A stretch of 42,830 nt of DNA from an uncultured Sphingomonadales bacterium (GCA_903923465.1 CAIXXP010000253.1:1-42830); one strand, 5' to 3'; shown: positions 1-7,789, counted from the first letter of the stretch. The notes: generated by a model from the sequence alone, not told the origin. A program made the numbers and translations.

Positions 1-555
1 CAGCCCCTCGCAGGTGCCGTCCCCATCCACTTGGCGGCTCGCATTGTGGCGGGCCACCGCCCCTTCGCCCAATCCGACGATCTCGGCCGGATAGAGCAGC
101 AGCCGGGGGGCTGTACTGGCCAGTTGCACGGCCAGCTGGTCGATGTAATTCTCTTTCCCGCCAAAGCTGGTGGGCAGCGGCAGCGGCACCGGCCAGGCCC
201 CGGCATAGACCGCCCCGCAGAACAGCGCGGCGAATTCCGGGCCGGTCTCCGCCACCAGCGCCACGCGATCACCCTTCTGGATGCCACGCGCGATCAACCG
301 GCGGGCCATGTCCAGCGCGTCCGCGCGCAGCTCGCTGAAGGGATAGGCGCGGGTCAGGCGGCCGCGCGGGTCGTGGAAATTCAGCCCGCGAATGCCCTGC
401 GCGGCATAATCCAGCGCCTCGCCAAAGGTGGCGAAATCGGCCAGCCGGCGCGGCAGGGAGCATTCATTGGGGGTGGCATTGGGGGTGGCATTGGGGGTGG
501 CGTTGGGGGTGGCGTTCGGGTTGGCCAACGCGTCTATCAGGGCGGTGTTGGTCAT
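1..555 (-). CDS. Fatty-acyl-AMP ligase / AMP-dependent synthetase, N-terminal part (cut by window edge)
   Basis: The minus strand is open from an ATG at 555-553 to the window edge, giving 185 codons without a stop. The translation runs from a short low-complexity N-terminus through 'LADFATFGEALDYAAQGIRG' and 'GDRVALVAETGPEFAALF' to 'GAVYAGAWPVPLPLP'. This is the N-terminal pattern of the AMP-forming acyl/aryl synthetase superfamily, closest in feel to fatty-acyl-AMP ligases, which load acyl chains on carriers. The adenylate-forming core lies outside the window. Residues about 13-29 are repeats of N-A-T-P encoded by a 12-nt tandem repeat. Family call fairly sure; substrate unknown. Confidence 0.75.
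   Translation of the reverse strand, partial: MTNTALIDALANPNATPNATPNATPNATPNECSLPRRLADFATFGEALDYAAQGIRGLNFHDPRGRLTRAYPFSELRADALDMARRLIARGIQKGDRVALVAETGPEFAALFCGAVYAGAWPVPLPLPTSFGGKENYIDQLAVQLASTAPRLLLYPAEIVGLGEGAVARHNASRQVDGDGTCEGL
468..522 (-). repeat. 12-nt tandem repeat inside the acyl-AMP ligase start
   Basis: About four and a half copies of a 12-nt unit (gggggtggcatt, with gcgtt variants, on the plus strand) lie in frame in the acyl-AMP ligase gene and encode an Asn-Ala-Thr-Pro repeat just after the start codon. Copy-number change would alter protein length by four residues without a frameshift. Confidence 0.8.
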
Positions 556-643
556 TTCTTCACTATTTTCCACAGCTTGTCGGCACCGCCCTGGCCATGT
601 TCCGTGGCGGAACAGCTTCGGGCGCGCCGGTTGCGCAAGGGGG

Positions 644-707
644 GTGCCACACGTATTTCTCCCGAGAGGCACCACGAAGTCTCCCCTTTGAGATTGGAGT
701 GTGGCAC
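644..707. repeat. 9-bp inverted repeat upstream of recX
   Basis: gtgccacac (644-652) and gtgtggcac (699-707) are perfect inverted copies with 46 nt between them. They sit in the gap between the divergent acyl-AMP ligase and recX, and the right arm ends 12 nt before the chosen recX start. It could be an operator pair, a leader-RNA stem, or chance. Confidence 0.4.
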
Positions 708-718
708 GATTAAGGCCG

Positions 719-1441
719 ATGGATAGCCTCCCCCCCTCCGGCCGCCACAAGCGCCCCGCGTTCGGTCGCCAGAATGGGCGCCAGAACGCGCGCCAGAACG
801 AACGGGGCCAGCGCCGCGCCGATAGCCCGCGCCCGCCGCCCAAACCGCTGGATGCCGCAAGGCTGGATGAGATGGCGCTGGCCTATGTCGCCCGCTTTGC
901 CACCAGCGCCGGGCGCCTGCGCACCTATCTGCAACGCAAGCTGCGCGAGCGCGGCTGGGCGCCAGACGCCGATGCCGGGCCGGACGCCGACCCGCACCTC
1001 GCCCTGGCCGAGGGCGCCAGCCGCATGGAGGCGCTGATCGAACGCTTCGTGGCGGCGGGCTATGTCGATGACGAGAGCTATGCGCGGGGCCGCACCGGTG
1101 GCCTGCTGCGGCGCGGCTTCGGCCGGCGGCGGATCAACGAGGCGCTGGGCGCGGCGGGCATCGCCAGCGATCTGCGCGAACAGGTGATGCCGGGCGAGGG
1201 GGCACAGCGGCGCGCGGCGCTGGCGCTGGCCAGCAAGCGGCGCTTCGGCCCCTTCGGCGCCGATGCGGGCGGGGCCGCCACCGATCCCGCCCGCCGCCAA
1301 AAACAGATCGCCGCCATGCTGCGTGCCGGGCACGGCATGGATGCGGCGCGCGCCCTGATCAGCGCCACCTCGGTCGAGGAAGCAGAAGGCTGGGCCGCCG
1401 AAGCGCAGGACGATGACGGGCCGGAAGCGGGCAACCGTTAG
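719..1441 (+). CDS. recX: RecX family regulatory protein
   Basis: Encodes about 240 aa. After a ~45-residue basic, low-complexity N-terminus (many R/Q/N), the body has 'YVARFATSAGRLRTYLQRKL' followed by 'FVAAGYVDDESYARGRTGGL' and 'GFGRRRINEALGAAGI', the three-helix repeat pattern of RecX. RecX proteins bind RecA and modulate its filament. recA is not in the window. I chose ATG at 719, with AAGG at 712-715; GTG at 701 is an in-frame alternative that would place the start inside the inverted repeat. The C-terminus is alanine and acid rich. The gene is divergent from the acyl-AMP ligase and is followed by a large palindromic gap. Confidence 0.8.
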   Translation: MDSLPPSGRHKRPAFGRQNGRQNARQNERGQRRADSPRPPPKPLDAARLDEMALAYVARFATSAGRLRTYLQRKLRERGWAPDADAGPDADPHLALAEGASRMEALIERFVAAGYVDDESYARGRTGGLLRRGFGRRRINEALGAAGIASDLREQVMPGEGAQRRAALALASKRRFGPFGADAGGAATDPARRQKQIAAMLRAGHGMDAARALISATSVEEAEGWAAEAQDDDGPEAGNR

Positions 1442-1450
1442 GCCGCGGGA

Positions 1451-1644
1451 GTCTATGTTGGGTAGGCTCCCGGCCTCCGCCGGGATACTTTGTTGGTGCC
1501 CCCGGCATCCGCCGAAGGCTTGCTGTGCGATCCCGCTCCCCCGGCCTACCGCCCACAGGGTATCCTCATCGGGTGGTTGGGCCGGGGGAGCGGGATCGCA
1601 CAGCAAGGCAAAGCCGGAGGGCATTGCCGCACCCAACTAAAGAC
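1451..1644. repeat. Long imperfect palindrome with perfect 28-bp arms
   Basis: The core is a perfect 28-bp inverted repeat: 1519-1546 against 1580-1607, with 33 nt between. Further out, gtctatgttgggt (1451-1463) is matched by acccaactaaagac (1631-1644), so the symmetry extends over about 190 nt with mismatches. It fills the gap between recX and the NDUFA12-like gene. It has no T-run, so it is not a canonical terminator. It could be a MITE-like element or two inverted copies of one repeat. Symmetry is certain; function unknown. Confidence 0.75.
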
Positions 1645-1650
1645 TCTGCC

Positions 1651-1692
1651 CAGCCACCAGCCAGCCACCAGCCAGCCACCAGCCAGCCACCA
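1651..1692. repeat. 11-nt tandem repeat
   Basis: Nearly four direct copies of cagccaccagc lie immediately right of the large palindrome and upstream of the NDUFA12-like gene. No coding role is apparent; the gap from 1442 to 1819 otherwise shows no convincing gene. Confidence 0.75.
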
Positions 1693-1819
1693 ACCCGTCA
1701 CCACCCCGCCCCCTGCCGGCCCGGCGACAGCCCCAACGCGAAAAACTGACCCTTCCTCCCCCATCCGCCCCCGCATGGGGCTTGCCCTTGCCCCCCCTGA
1801 TCCGCTAGGCGCTATGGCC

Positions 1820-2230
1820 ATGGGACTGCTTTCCAAACTCTTCACCTGGTGGAATGGTGCCACCATCGGCACCTCCGTCAATTCGGCGATGACCGGCGAG
1901 CTGGTCGGCACCGATTTTCAGGGCAACACATACTATAGGGCGAAGAAGCCCCGCGCCCCCGGCCAGCCCGGCCTGGCAGAGCGCCGCTGGGTGATGTACA
2001 ATGGCGCCAACGACGCCAGCCGCGTGCCGGCCGAATGGCACGGCTGGCTGCACGGCAGCTTTGATGGCGTGCCCGAAAGCAATTTGCCGCCGCCCCGCAT
2101 CTGGGAGGTGGGCTATACCCCCAACGCCACCGGCACACCCGCCGCCTATTGCCCGCAGGGCGCGCTGGAGCGTGGCGGCAAGCGTGCCCCCGCCACCGGC
2201 GATTACGAAGCCTGGTCGCCGGAAGGCTGA
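1820..2230 (+). CDS. NADH:ubiquinone oxidoreductase subunit NDUFA12 family protein
   Basis: A 136-aa protein beginning 'MGLLSKLFTWWNGATIGT', the characteristic start of alphaproteobacterial homologues of the complex I accessory subunit NDUFA12 (B17.2). Conserved features follow: 'GNTYYRAKK', 'RRWVMYNGANDASRVPAEWH' and 'WLHG'. The family is an accessory subunit of respiratory complex I on the cytoplasmic side of the membrane. ATG at 1820 matches the family start; ATG at 1814 is possible. The stop TGA (2228-2230) overlaps the ATG of the next gene (2230), which suggests translational coupling with DUF2155, a common pairing in alphaproteobacteria. Confidence 0.88.
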   Translation: MGLLSKLFTWWNGATIGTSVNSAMTGELVGTDFQGNTYYRAKKPRAPGQPGLAERRWVMYNGANDASRVPAEWHGWLHGSFDGVPESNLPPPRIWEVGYTPNATGTPAAYCPQGALERGGKRAPATGDYEAWSPEG

Positions 2231-2901
2231 TGCCGGCCGACAGGCAGCGGCAGCGGCGCGGGCTGCGCCCGCTGGCCCTGATACTGCTGGCGGCCAGTGC
2301 CGTCGCCCTCTCGGCCTGCCACCGCCATGACGACGCCGCCGAATCGCAAGCCACCGACGTTCCCGCCGGGGTCATCGGCAATGCCCGCGCGGTGGCCGCC
2401 GTCGAAAACCAGTACGCCACCCCGGTAAAAGACCGCGTCGCCACCATCGGCCTGCTGAACAAGCGCAATAATCAGGTGGTGGATCTCGTCCTCAAGACCG
2501 GCGAGGCCCGCCGCGTCGGCAATGTCGTGGTGAAGCTGGCCACCTGTGAGAAAAGCCTGCCGTGGGAACGCCCGCCCGAGATGGGCGCCTTCGTCCAGCT
2601 GTTCGTCGAGGAACGCGCCTCGATTCACGACCCGCTGGCGTGGCACAAGGTATTCTCTGGCTGGCTGTTCAAGAACGCGCCCTCACTCAACGTGGTCGAG
2701 CACCCCGTCTATGACGTGTGGGTGAAGGACTGCGCGATGAAATTCCCCGGCGAGGAGGAAAATCCCGCCGATGCGGCAGCGGCGGCCAAGGCGGCAAAGC
2801 CCACCGGCAGCGCCACCGACGCACCCGAGGACACCGCGCCCGTCGCCCCGCCATCCGGCCCCGGCGAGGCCGATGCCGGCGAGGCCGACGCGCCCCGTTG
2901 A
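2230..2901 (+). CDS. DUF2155 domain lipoprotein
   Basis: A 223-aa protein with a basic N-terminus, a hydrophobic stretch and the lipobox-like 'ALSAC' (Cys about 35), so a lipoprotein or exported protein. The body 'ATIGLLNKRNNQVVDLVLKT', 'VKLATCEKSLPWERPPEMGA' and 'VFSGWLFKNAPSLNVVEHPV' is the DUF2155 domain; its function is not known to me. A long Ala/Pro/Gly/Asp-rich tail (about residue 180 on) is low complexity. It starts by TGATG overlap with the NDUFA12-like gene. Its last ~190 nt overlap the 3' end of aat on the other strand, exactly the low-complexity tail. Confidence 0.8.
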   Translation: MPADRQRQRRGLRPLALILLAASAVALSACHRHDDAAESQATDVPAGVIGNARAVAAVENQYATPVKDRVATIGLLNKRNNQVVDLVLKTGEARRVGNVVVKLATCEKSLPWERPPEMGAFVQLFVEERASIHDPLAWHKVFSGWLFKNAPSLNVVEHPVYDVWVKDCAMKFPGEEENPADAAAAAKAAKPTGSATDAPEDTAPVAPPSGPGEADAGEADAPR

Positions 2902-3551
2902 TCTGGCCACAGATGAGCCTGCCCAGCGGCTCCCCCGCCGGGCCGCCGCTGGGCATGGGCCAGCCGCTCCAGATAGTCCTTCTGGCTGATTTCCACCGCT
3001 CCCAGCGAGGCGAGGTGGGCCGTGATGAACTGGCAATCGAGCAGTTCCGCCCCCGCCATGCGCAGCGCCGCCACCAGCCAGGCCAGCGCCACCTTCGAGG
3101 CGTCCGGCACGCGGCTGAACATGCTCTCGCCGCAGAACACCCGGTCAAAGCCCACACCATACAGCCCGCCCACCAGCCGCGGCGGGGCGCTATCGGCGGC
3201 ATGGCTCCAGCATTCGATCGAATGGGCGAGCCCCGCTTCATGCAGCCGGCGATAGCTTTCGGCGATGCGGTGGCTGATCCAGGTCTCGCCGCCCTCGCTC
3301 AGCCGCGGCGCGGCACAGGCATCCAGCACCCCGGCAAAGGCGGCATTGCAGGTCACGGTAAACCGCCCCCGCCGCAACGTGCGCGCCAGCGAGCGCGAGC
3401 AGATGAACCCCTCCAGCGGCAGGATCGCGCGGTGCTTGGGCTCCACCCAGAACACCTCGGGGTCGTCGCGCGCATCGGCCATCGGGAAAATGCCGATGCG
3501 ATAGGCCCGCAGCAGCAGGTCTTCGGGAATGGGGGCGAGAGGCGTGTTCAT
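2709..3551 (-). CDS. aat: Leucyl/phenylalanyl-tRNA--protein transferase
   Basis: Transfers Leu or Phe from tRNA to N-terminal basic residues of proteins, marking them for Clp degradation (N-degron pathway). The N-terminus 'LLLRAYRIGIFPMADARDDP' and 'VFWVEPKHRAILPLEGF' is diagnostic, followed by 'TWISHRIAESYRRLHEAGLA', 'SIECW', 'LVGGLYGVGF' and 'VFCGESMFSR'. The catalytic core ends near 'DYLERLAHAQRR'. After that about 70 Ala/Gly/Ser-rich residues continue as antisense of the DUF2155 tail, so the protein (280 aa) is longer than the usual ~200-250. The extension may simply reflect a lost stop codon. Start ATG at 3551. Confidence 0.92.
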   Translation of the reverse strand: MNTPLAPIPEDLLLRAYRIGIFPMADARDDPEVFWVEPKHRAILPLEGFICSRSLARTLRRGRFTVTCNAAFAGVLDACAAPRLSEGGETWISHRIAESYRRLHEAGLAHSIECWSHAADSAPPRLVGGLYGVGFDRVFCGESMFSRVPDASKVALAWLVAALRMAGAELLDCQFITAHLASLGAVEISQKDYLERLAHAQRRPGGGAAGQAHLWPDQRGASASPASASPGPDGGATGAVSSGASVALPVGFAALAAAAASAGFSSSPGNFIAQSFTHTS

Positions 3552-3608
3552 CGCCCCAGTCTAGTTGCCGGGGCTGCGAGGGAAAGCCGTAGCGGTGCGA
3601 TTTTTTTG

Positions 3609-3636
3609 CCAATGCCCCGCGCCCAATGCCCCGCGC
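3609..3636. repeat. 14-bp tandem duplication
   Basis: ccaatgccccgcgc occurs twice head to tail (3609-3622 and 3623-3636), just upstream of the tRNA-Trp promoter and downstream of the aat start. It is probably a recent slippage duplication. Confidence 0.8.
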
Positions 3637-3650
3637 AAGGCCACAGGCGC

Positions 3651-3679
3651 TTGCAAGACGCGATTTGAGGCACTAGAGG
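3651..3679 (+). promoter_or_regulatory. Likely promoter of tRNA-Trp
   Basis: ttgcaa (3651-3656) and tagagg (3674-3679) are separated by 17 nt and fit a sigma70-like alphaproteobacterial promoter. Transcription would begin about 3686, a few bases before the mature tRNA at 3693. Confidence 0.55.
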
Positions 3680-3692
3680 ACGGCGCTCCCGC

Positions 3693-3768
3693 AGGAGAGT
3701 AGCTCAGTTGGTAGAGCATCGGTCTCCAAAACCGAGGGCCGTGGGTTCGAGTCCCTCCTCTCCTGCCA
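3693..3768 (+). tRNA. trnW: tRNA-Trp (CCA anticodon)
   Basis: 76 nt including an encoded 3' CCA. Acceptor arms AGGAGAG and CTCTCCT pair fully, with discriminator G. The D-loop region is AGCTCAGTTGGTAGAGC. The anticodon loop CTCCAAA sits in a TCGGT/ACCGA stem with anticodon CCA at 3726-3728. The T-arm contains GGTTCGAGTCC. In alphaproteobacteria this tRNA usually lies directly before secE-nusG; here two other genes intervene. Confidence 0.97.
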
Positions 3769-3802
3769 GTTTCCCCGCGATGACCCCCGCGAAAGGACTC
3801 CG

Positions 3803-4543
3803 TTGGCCGCGCTGATCGCCTCGCTGGCTTTGATCGCCGCCACAGCCGCCAGCCCCGCAGATGTCGCCGCGCCGGCCGATCCGGCCCCGCTGGCCAGGTG
3901 CATGGCTTTTGTCGCGCAAGGGCCAGACTATGCCACGCTCGGCGATGGCGAACTGGGCCATAACGCCGGCTATCTCGCATCGGTCACCCACGACTGTTCC
4001 GACGAGCTATTGCCCCTGTGGGCCACTGCCCACGCGCGGGCCTTTGCCGAACTCGGCCTGCCAGGCAGCAGTTTCCCGGTGCCGCCGGAATTCAACGCCC
4101 GCGCCATGCACGAGGGTGACGTCGCCGACCGCCAATTGCGCTCCATCATTTCCGAACGCTGGAGCAAGGCGCAAACACTGCGCCACCAGACGCTGGCCTT
4201 CCCCCCCGAACGGCGCGCAAAGTTCTATCTCGCTCTGCTAACGGATGATCGGCAGAAAGCTGCGCTGGGGGCGATTATCGAACAGCCTGTCGCCTGCATG
4301 CGGGCGGCCATCCGGCGCGACGACAGCCATTTCGCGCAGCCCGATTTCGAGAGCCTGATGAATGGCCTGCCGACATCGCGCGTGGGCAAGATTGCCGCCG
4401 CCTGTGGCCAGGACGCTGCAACCGAAGCAATGTCCGAGATGATTCGGCAACGGTTCACCACCGCCGATCCGGTGCTGGCCAATTCTACCGCGACATTTTT
4501 TCTCGGCCAGTTGGTCTTCTGGTCGCTAACGGGGCAACAATGA
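3803..4543 (+). CDS. Secreted hypothetical protein
   Basis: A 246-aa protein that I do not recognise. The start is a TTG at 3803 preceded by aaagga (3792-3797). The N-terminus 'LIASLALIAATAASPADVAA' looks like a signal peptide with cleavage near Ala-Ser. The mature part has three or more cysteines (for example 'LARCMAF', 'THDCSDELL', 'PVACMRAA', 'AAACGQDA'), possibly paired in the periplasm. Its stop overlaps the start of the next gene (ATGA, 4540-4543), so the two are probably coupled. It lies between trnW and secE, an unusual place. Confidence 0.65.
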   Translation: MAALIASLALIAATAASPADVAAPADPAPLARCMAFVAQGPDYATLGDGELGHNAGYLASVTHDCSDELLPLWATAHARAFAELGLPGSSFPVPPEFNARAMHEGDVADRQLRSIISERWSKAQTLRHQTLAFPPERRAKFYLALLTDDRQKAALGAIIEQPVACMRAAIRRDDSHFAQPDFESLMNGLPTSRVGKIAAACGQDAATEAMSEMIRQRFTTADPVLANSTATFFLGQLVFWSLTGQQ

Positions 4544-6069
4544 ACGCCAACACCTTCCGCCACCGCGCCCGCCTGTGGTGCGCCATCGCCATGGCGCTGC
4601 TGTCGTGCCTGCCGGTGCTGGTGGCGCATTATCCGCAGATGAGCGACTACCCGGCCCATCTGGCGCGGTATCATGTGATGCTGGAGGGCGGGCGCAACCC
4701 CGATCTCGCCCGCTACTACGGCTTCACCTGGGCGTGGACGGGCAATCTCGGCGTCGACATGCTGATCCGCCCCTTTGCCGCGGTGTTCGGGCTGGAGGCG
4801 GGCGGGCGCATCATCGTCGCGCTCATCGCGGTGCTCACCGGGCTCGGCATCGTGCTGGTGGATGTGGTGTTGCGCGGGCGCGTCACCATCGCCTCGTTCC
4901 TGGCCTTCACCATGATCTGGGGCCCGATGTTCCTCACGGGCCTCATCAATTTCGCGCTGGGGCAGGCGGTGATGCTGTGGGCCTTTGCCGCCTGGGTGCT
5001 GCTGGAGGGGTGGCGCTGGCGCTGGGCGGTGTTTCTGCCGGTGGGGCTGCTGGTGTGGCTGTGCCACCTGTCGGCCTGGGGCGCGCTGGGGGTGATGGTG
5101 CTGGGCTATGAGGTGCACTGCCGCAACGGGGGCTGGCGCCACATGGGGCCGGCGCTGGTAGCGTGCTGGCCGCTGGCGCTGCCGCTTATCCCGCTGCTGT
5201 TCGGCCACTGGCTGCTGGGCGCGGGCACCAGCGGCGATTTCTCCTATGGCCCCACCGTGTGGGCCTTCAAGCGCTGGATCTGGCTGGCCGCCATGCGCGA
5301 CACCGCCTATCAGCTCGATCGCCGCAGCCTCGATCTGGTCTGGCTGGTGCTGGGCCTGGCGGCGGTCACGCGCCGCATCGACGGGCGGCTGGGCTGGGGC
5401 GCGGGGCTGCTGCTGGTCATCGCGGTCATCATGCCGCGCCACATCTCTGGCGGAGACTTCGCCGATTACCGCATGCTGACGGCGGGCCTGCTGGTCGGCT
5501 GCCTGGCGGTTGAATGGAACCCGGAAGGCGGCCGCGACGCGCCGCGCTGGCTGATGGCGCTGACGCCCATGCTCTATCTGGCGCGGCTGGCGGTCACCAC
5601 CCTGTCGTGGCAGGCCGATTCCGCCGAAACCGGGCGCCTGCTCACCGCGCTCGATCATCTGCCGCGCGGCTGCCGGGTGGCCTCGGCGGTGGTGGTGCCG
5701 GCGATGGACTGGCAGCTCGACCACTTCGAGCACATCGGCGCCTATGCCGCCGTGCGCCGCGATTGCCTGACCAATGCCAATTTCGCCGTGCCGCACATCC
5801 ACATGCTGCACCTCAACCAACCCTTCGCGGTGGATCCCTCGCAGCGGCTGATCCTCACCGATGCGCAAAAGGTCGACATGGCCCATTTCGCCCCGGCCCG
5901 GAACGCCGATTACCTGTGGTACGTCGGCAATCGCGATCCCGATACCATGCCCGCCGGGGCGGTGGTGGTGTGGCGCGAGGGGCATGCGCTGCTCGCCCGG
6001 CTGGCCAAACCGGCGCCGGTTCCGGCAAATGCCGCCCCCCTTCTTGCAAATTCGGCAAAGCGGGGTTAA
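4540..6069 (+). CDS. Polytopic membrane protein, possibly GT-C-like
   Basis: 509 aa. A first transmembrane segment (about 11-30) is followed by a periplasmic-type loop 'HYPQMSDYPAHLARYHVML', then many hydrophobic segments to about residue 355, then a soluble C-terminal tail of ~150 residues. An acidic first loop followed by many membrane spans is a pattern of GT-C glycosyltransferases, but I see no decisive motif, so function is open. It starts by ATGA overlap with the upstream secreted-protein gene. The C-terminal part contains 'PRGCRVASAVVVPAMDWQLD' and His-rich 'PHIHMLHLN'. Confidence 0.6.
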   Translation: MNANTFRHRARLWCAIAMALLSCLPVLVAHYPQMSDYPAHLARYHVMLEGGRNPDLARYYGFTWAWTGNLGVDMLIRPFAAVFGLEAGGRIIVALIAVLTGLGIVLVDVVLRGRVTIASFLAFTMIWGPMFLTGLINFALGQAVMLWAFAAWVLLEGWRWRWAVFLPVGLLVWLCHLSAWGALGVMVLGYEVHCRNGGWRHMGPALVACWPLALPLIPLLFGHWLLGAGTSGDFSYGPTVWAFKRWIWLAAMRDTAYQLDRRSLDLVWLVLGLAAVTRRIDGRLGWGAGLLLVIAVIMPRHISGGDFADYRMLTAGLLVGCLAVEWNPEGGRDAPRWLMALTPMLYLARLAVTTLSWQADSAETGRLLTALDHLPRGCRVASAVVVPAMDWQLDHFEHIGAYAAVRRDCLTNANFAVPHIHMLHLNQPFAVDPSQRLILTDAQKVDMAHFAPARNADYLWYVGNRDPDTMPAGAVVVWREGHALLARLAKPAPVPANAAPLLANSAKRG

Positions 6070-6204
6070 ATCACCGCCATCTCCCCGACATTGGAGCAAG
6101 GCAAGCCCCTCCCGGAACTCTTCCGGGGCGGCGAACCCCCCATGGCGGCGGCCCGCTCCACCGGCAACGGAGCTCCACCGGCGACGGATAAGGATAAAGT
6201 GACG

Positions 6205-6432
6205 ATGAGCGATACGGCGACAAAGCCCGCAGCGGCAAAACCGAAAGTCTCCCCCGGTGAATTCATCCGGCAGGTGCGGGTGGAAGCCAACAAGGTGGTG
6301 TGGCCGACGCGTCAGGAAACCACGACCACGGCGATCTTCGTGGCCATCCTGATGACCATCCTGGCGCTGTTCTTCCTCGGCATCGACACCGGCTTTGGCG
6401 CGCTGGTGCGCTGGCTGCTGACCCTGGCTTAA
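6205..6432 (+). CDS. secE: Preprotein translocase subunit SecE
   Basis: 75 aa, the short single-span form. After a Lys/Ala/Pro-rich start comes the amphipathic helix 'FIRQVRVEANKVVWPTRQET' with the hallmark VxWP(T/S) motif, then one transmembrane helix 'AIFVAILMTILALFFLGID'. It is an essential SecYEG subunit in the inner membrane. ATG at 6205 gives the family length; in-frame starts from 6091 would add an unsupported extension. It is followed by nusG after 75 nt, as in most bacteria. Confidence 0.95.
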   Translation: MSDTATKPAAAKPKVSPGEFIRQVRVEANKVVWPTRQETTTTAIFVAILMTILALFFLGIDTGFGALVRWLLTLA

Positions 6433-6507
6433 CGCCGGCAACCGCCGAAACCCGCCCAGAATAACGCCGAACCACATAGCCCCGAACCACAAGCACAAGA
6501 GAAACAC

Positions 6508-7044
6508 ATGGCCCGCTGGTACATCATCCACGCCTATTCCGGCTTCGAGAACAAGGTGAAGGAAGCCATCCTCACCGAGGCCGAGCGCCTGGGCCTGTCG
6601 CAGCTCGTCGAGGCGGTGGAAGTGCCCTCCGAGCACATCACCGAGGTGAAGCGCGGCAAGAAGGTGCAGGTCGAGCGCAAGACCATGCCCGGCTATGTGC
6701 TGGCCAAGCTGGCGATGAACGACGACGTCTATCACCTCGTCAAGAACACCGCGAAGGTCACCGGCTTCCTCGGGCCGAACGGCAAGCCGCAGGCGATTTC
6801 CGACCGCGATGCCGCCCGCTATTTCGGCGCGCGCGAACAGGCCGCCGCCCAGCCGAAGAAGCACATCTCGGTCGATTACGAGATCGGCGATTCGGTCAAG
6901 GTGCTCGACGGCCCGTTCGCCAGCTTCAACGGCGTGGTGGAAGAGCTCGATTTCGAGAAGAACCGCGTCAAGGTCGCGGTCTCCATCTTCGGCCGCGCCA
7001 CCCCGGTGGAACTCGACTTCGAGCATGTGGAACTGTCGAAGTAA
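6508..7044 (+). CDS. nusG: Transcription termination/antitermination protein NusG
   Basis: 178 aa, normal length. The N-terminal NGN domain starts 'MARWYIIHAYSGFENKVKEA' and includes 'VEVPSEHITEVKRGKKVQVE' and 'KTMPGYVLAKL'; the C-terminal KOW domain has 'YEIGDSVKVLDGPFASFNG'. NusG binds RNA polymerase and links it to Rho or to S10/ribosomes. Downstream, a GC-rich hairpin without a T-run lies at 7063-7082. Confidence 0.97.
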   Translation: MARWYIIHAYSGFENKVKEAILTEAERLGLSQLVEAVEVPSEHITEVKRGKKVQVERKTMPGYVLAKLAMNDDVYHLVKNTAKVTGFLGPNGKPQAISDRDAARYFGAREQAAAQPKKHISVDYEIGDSVKVLDGPFASFNGVVEELDFEKNRVKVAVSIFGRATPVELDFEHVELSK

Positions 7045-7062
7045 GCCCGACAAGACCCGGCT

Positions 7063-7082
7063 GGCCGGCACATGCGCCGGCC
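7063..7082 (+). terminator. GC-rich hairpin after nusG (weak terminator candidate)
   Basis: ggccggc (7063-7069) pairs with gccggcc (7076-7082) around a 6-nt loop, 19 nt after the nusG stop. There is no T-run, so it would be a weak or Rho-assisted terminator at best. The gap 7045-7288 also has an imperfect hairpin near 7228-7261 (ggggtcgga / tccagacccc) and no gene. Confidence 0.35.
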
Positions 7083-7288
7083 GGGGCGTATCGGCCGGCT
7101 GGCGGTTGCGCCAGCATCGCCGTCCGCCCGCGCGGGGCAGTGTCAGGCGCTTAACCGCAAATGCCGGCCCGCACCGGCTGTCGCCGCGCGGCGCATTCCC
7201 GTTCTAGCGCATTTGGTTCCAGAACACGGGGTCGGAACGGCGTGCACCGCTCCAGACCCCACGCTCAACGCTATGCCGCCAACCCCGC

Positions 7289-7789
7289 TCAGGCGGCAGC
7301 GGTCGGCGCGGCCCAGGTTTCGTTCAGCCGTTCCTTCACCGTCAGCACCACCACGGGAATCGTCCGCTCGGTCTTGGCCTGATACTGGGCGTAGGGCGGG
7401 AAATACTGCGAGACATAATCCCAGATGCTCGCCCGCTCGGCCCCTTCGGCGATGCGCCAGGTGCCGCGGAAAATCTTGTCCCGCACCTGGAATTCGACCT
7501 CGGGCCGGGCGATCAGGTTGGAGTACCACGCCGGGTGCTTGTCCGAGCCGCCCTTCGAGCCGACGATGACGTACTCATCGCCCCAGGCCGAATAGATCAG
7601 CGGCACCAGCTGGATGCGGCCGGTCTTGCGGCCAATCGCCTTGAGGATCAGGCAGGTGGTCACCGGGCTGCCGCCAGAGCCGCTGGTATCCCAAAGGTAA
7701 CCCTTGTCGCCGTTGGTCGACAAATAGAGGTTCAGATGTTCGGCAAACATCGGCTGCAGCGCGTTAATAAATTCGCTTACATCGGCCAT
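7289..7789 (-). CDS. Nitroreductase/quinone reductase family (deazaflavin-type) protein
   Basis: 166 aa from ATG at 7789 (an upstream in-frame start would add 36 atypical residues). Motifs 'TTCLILKAIGRKTGRIQLVP', 'YVIVGSKGGSDKHPAWYSNL' and 'PEVEFQVRDK' match the DUF385 split-barrel family, known from F420H2-dependent nitroreductases in actinobacteria. In proteobacteria the cofactor may be FMN or another; that is open. The C-terminal part has 'PPYAQYQAKTERTIPVVVL'. It is on the opposite strand between nusG and rplK, breaking the usual tight arrangement. Confidence 0.8.
   Translation of the reverse strand: MADVSEFINALQPMFAEHLNLYLSTNGDKGYLWDTSGSGGSPVTTCLILKAIGRKTGRIQLVPLIYSAWGDEYVIVGSKGGSDKHPAWYSNLIARPEVEFQVRDKIFRGTWRIAEGAERASIWDYVSQYFPPYAQYQAKTERTIPVVVLTVKERLNETWAAPTAAA

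Noticed and set aside
1651..1692. Tandem repeats as a CRISPR array
   Set aside because: The 11-nt units are head to tail with no spacers and there are no cas genes.
4225..7071. 948-codon open frame on the minus strand
   Set aside because: Lies antisense to the secreted protein, the membrane protein, secE and nusG. It is His/Arg/Gly-rich with no domain; it is a shadow of GC-rich codon use.
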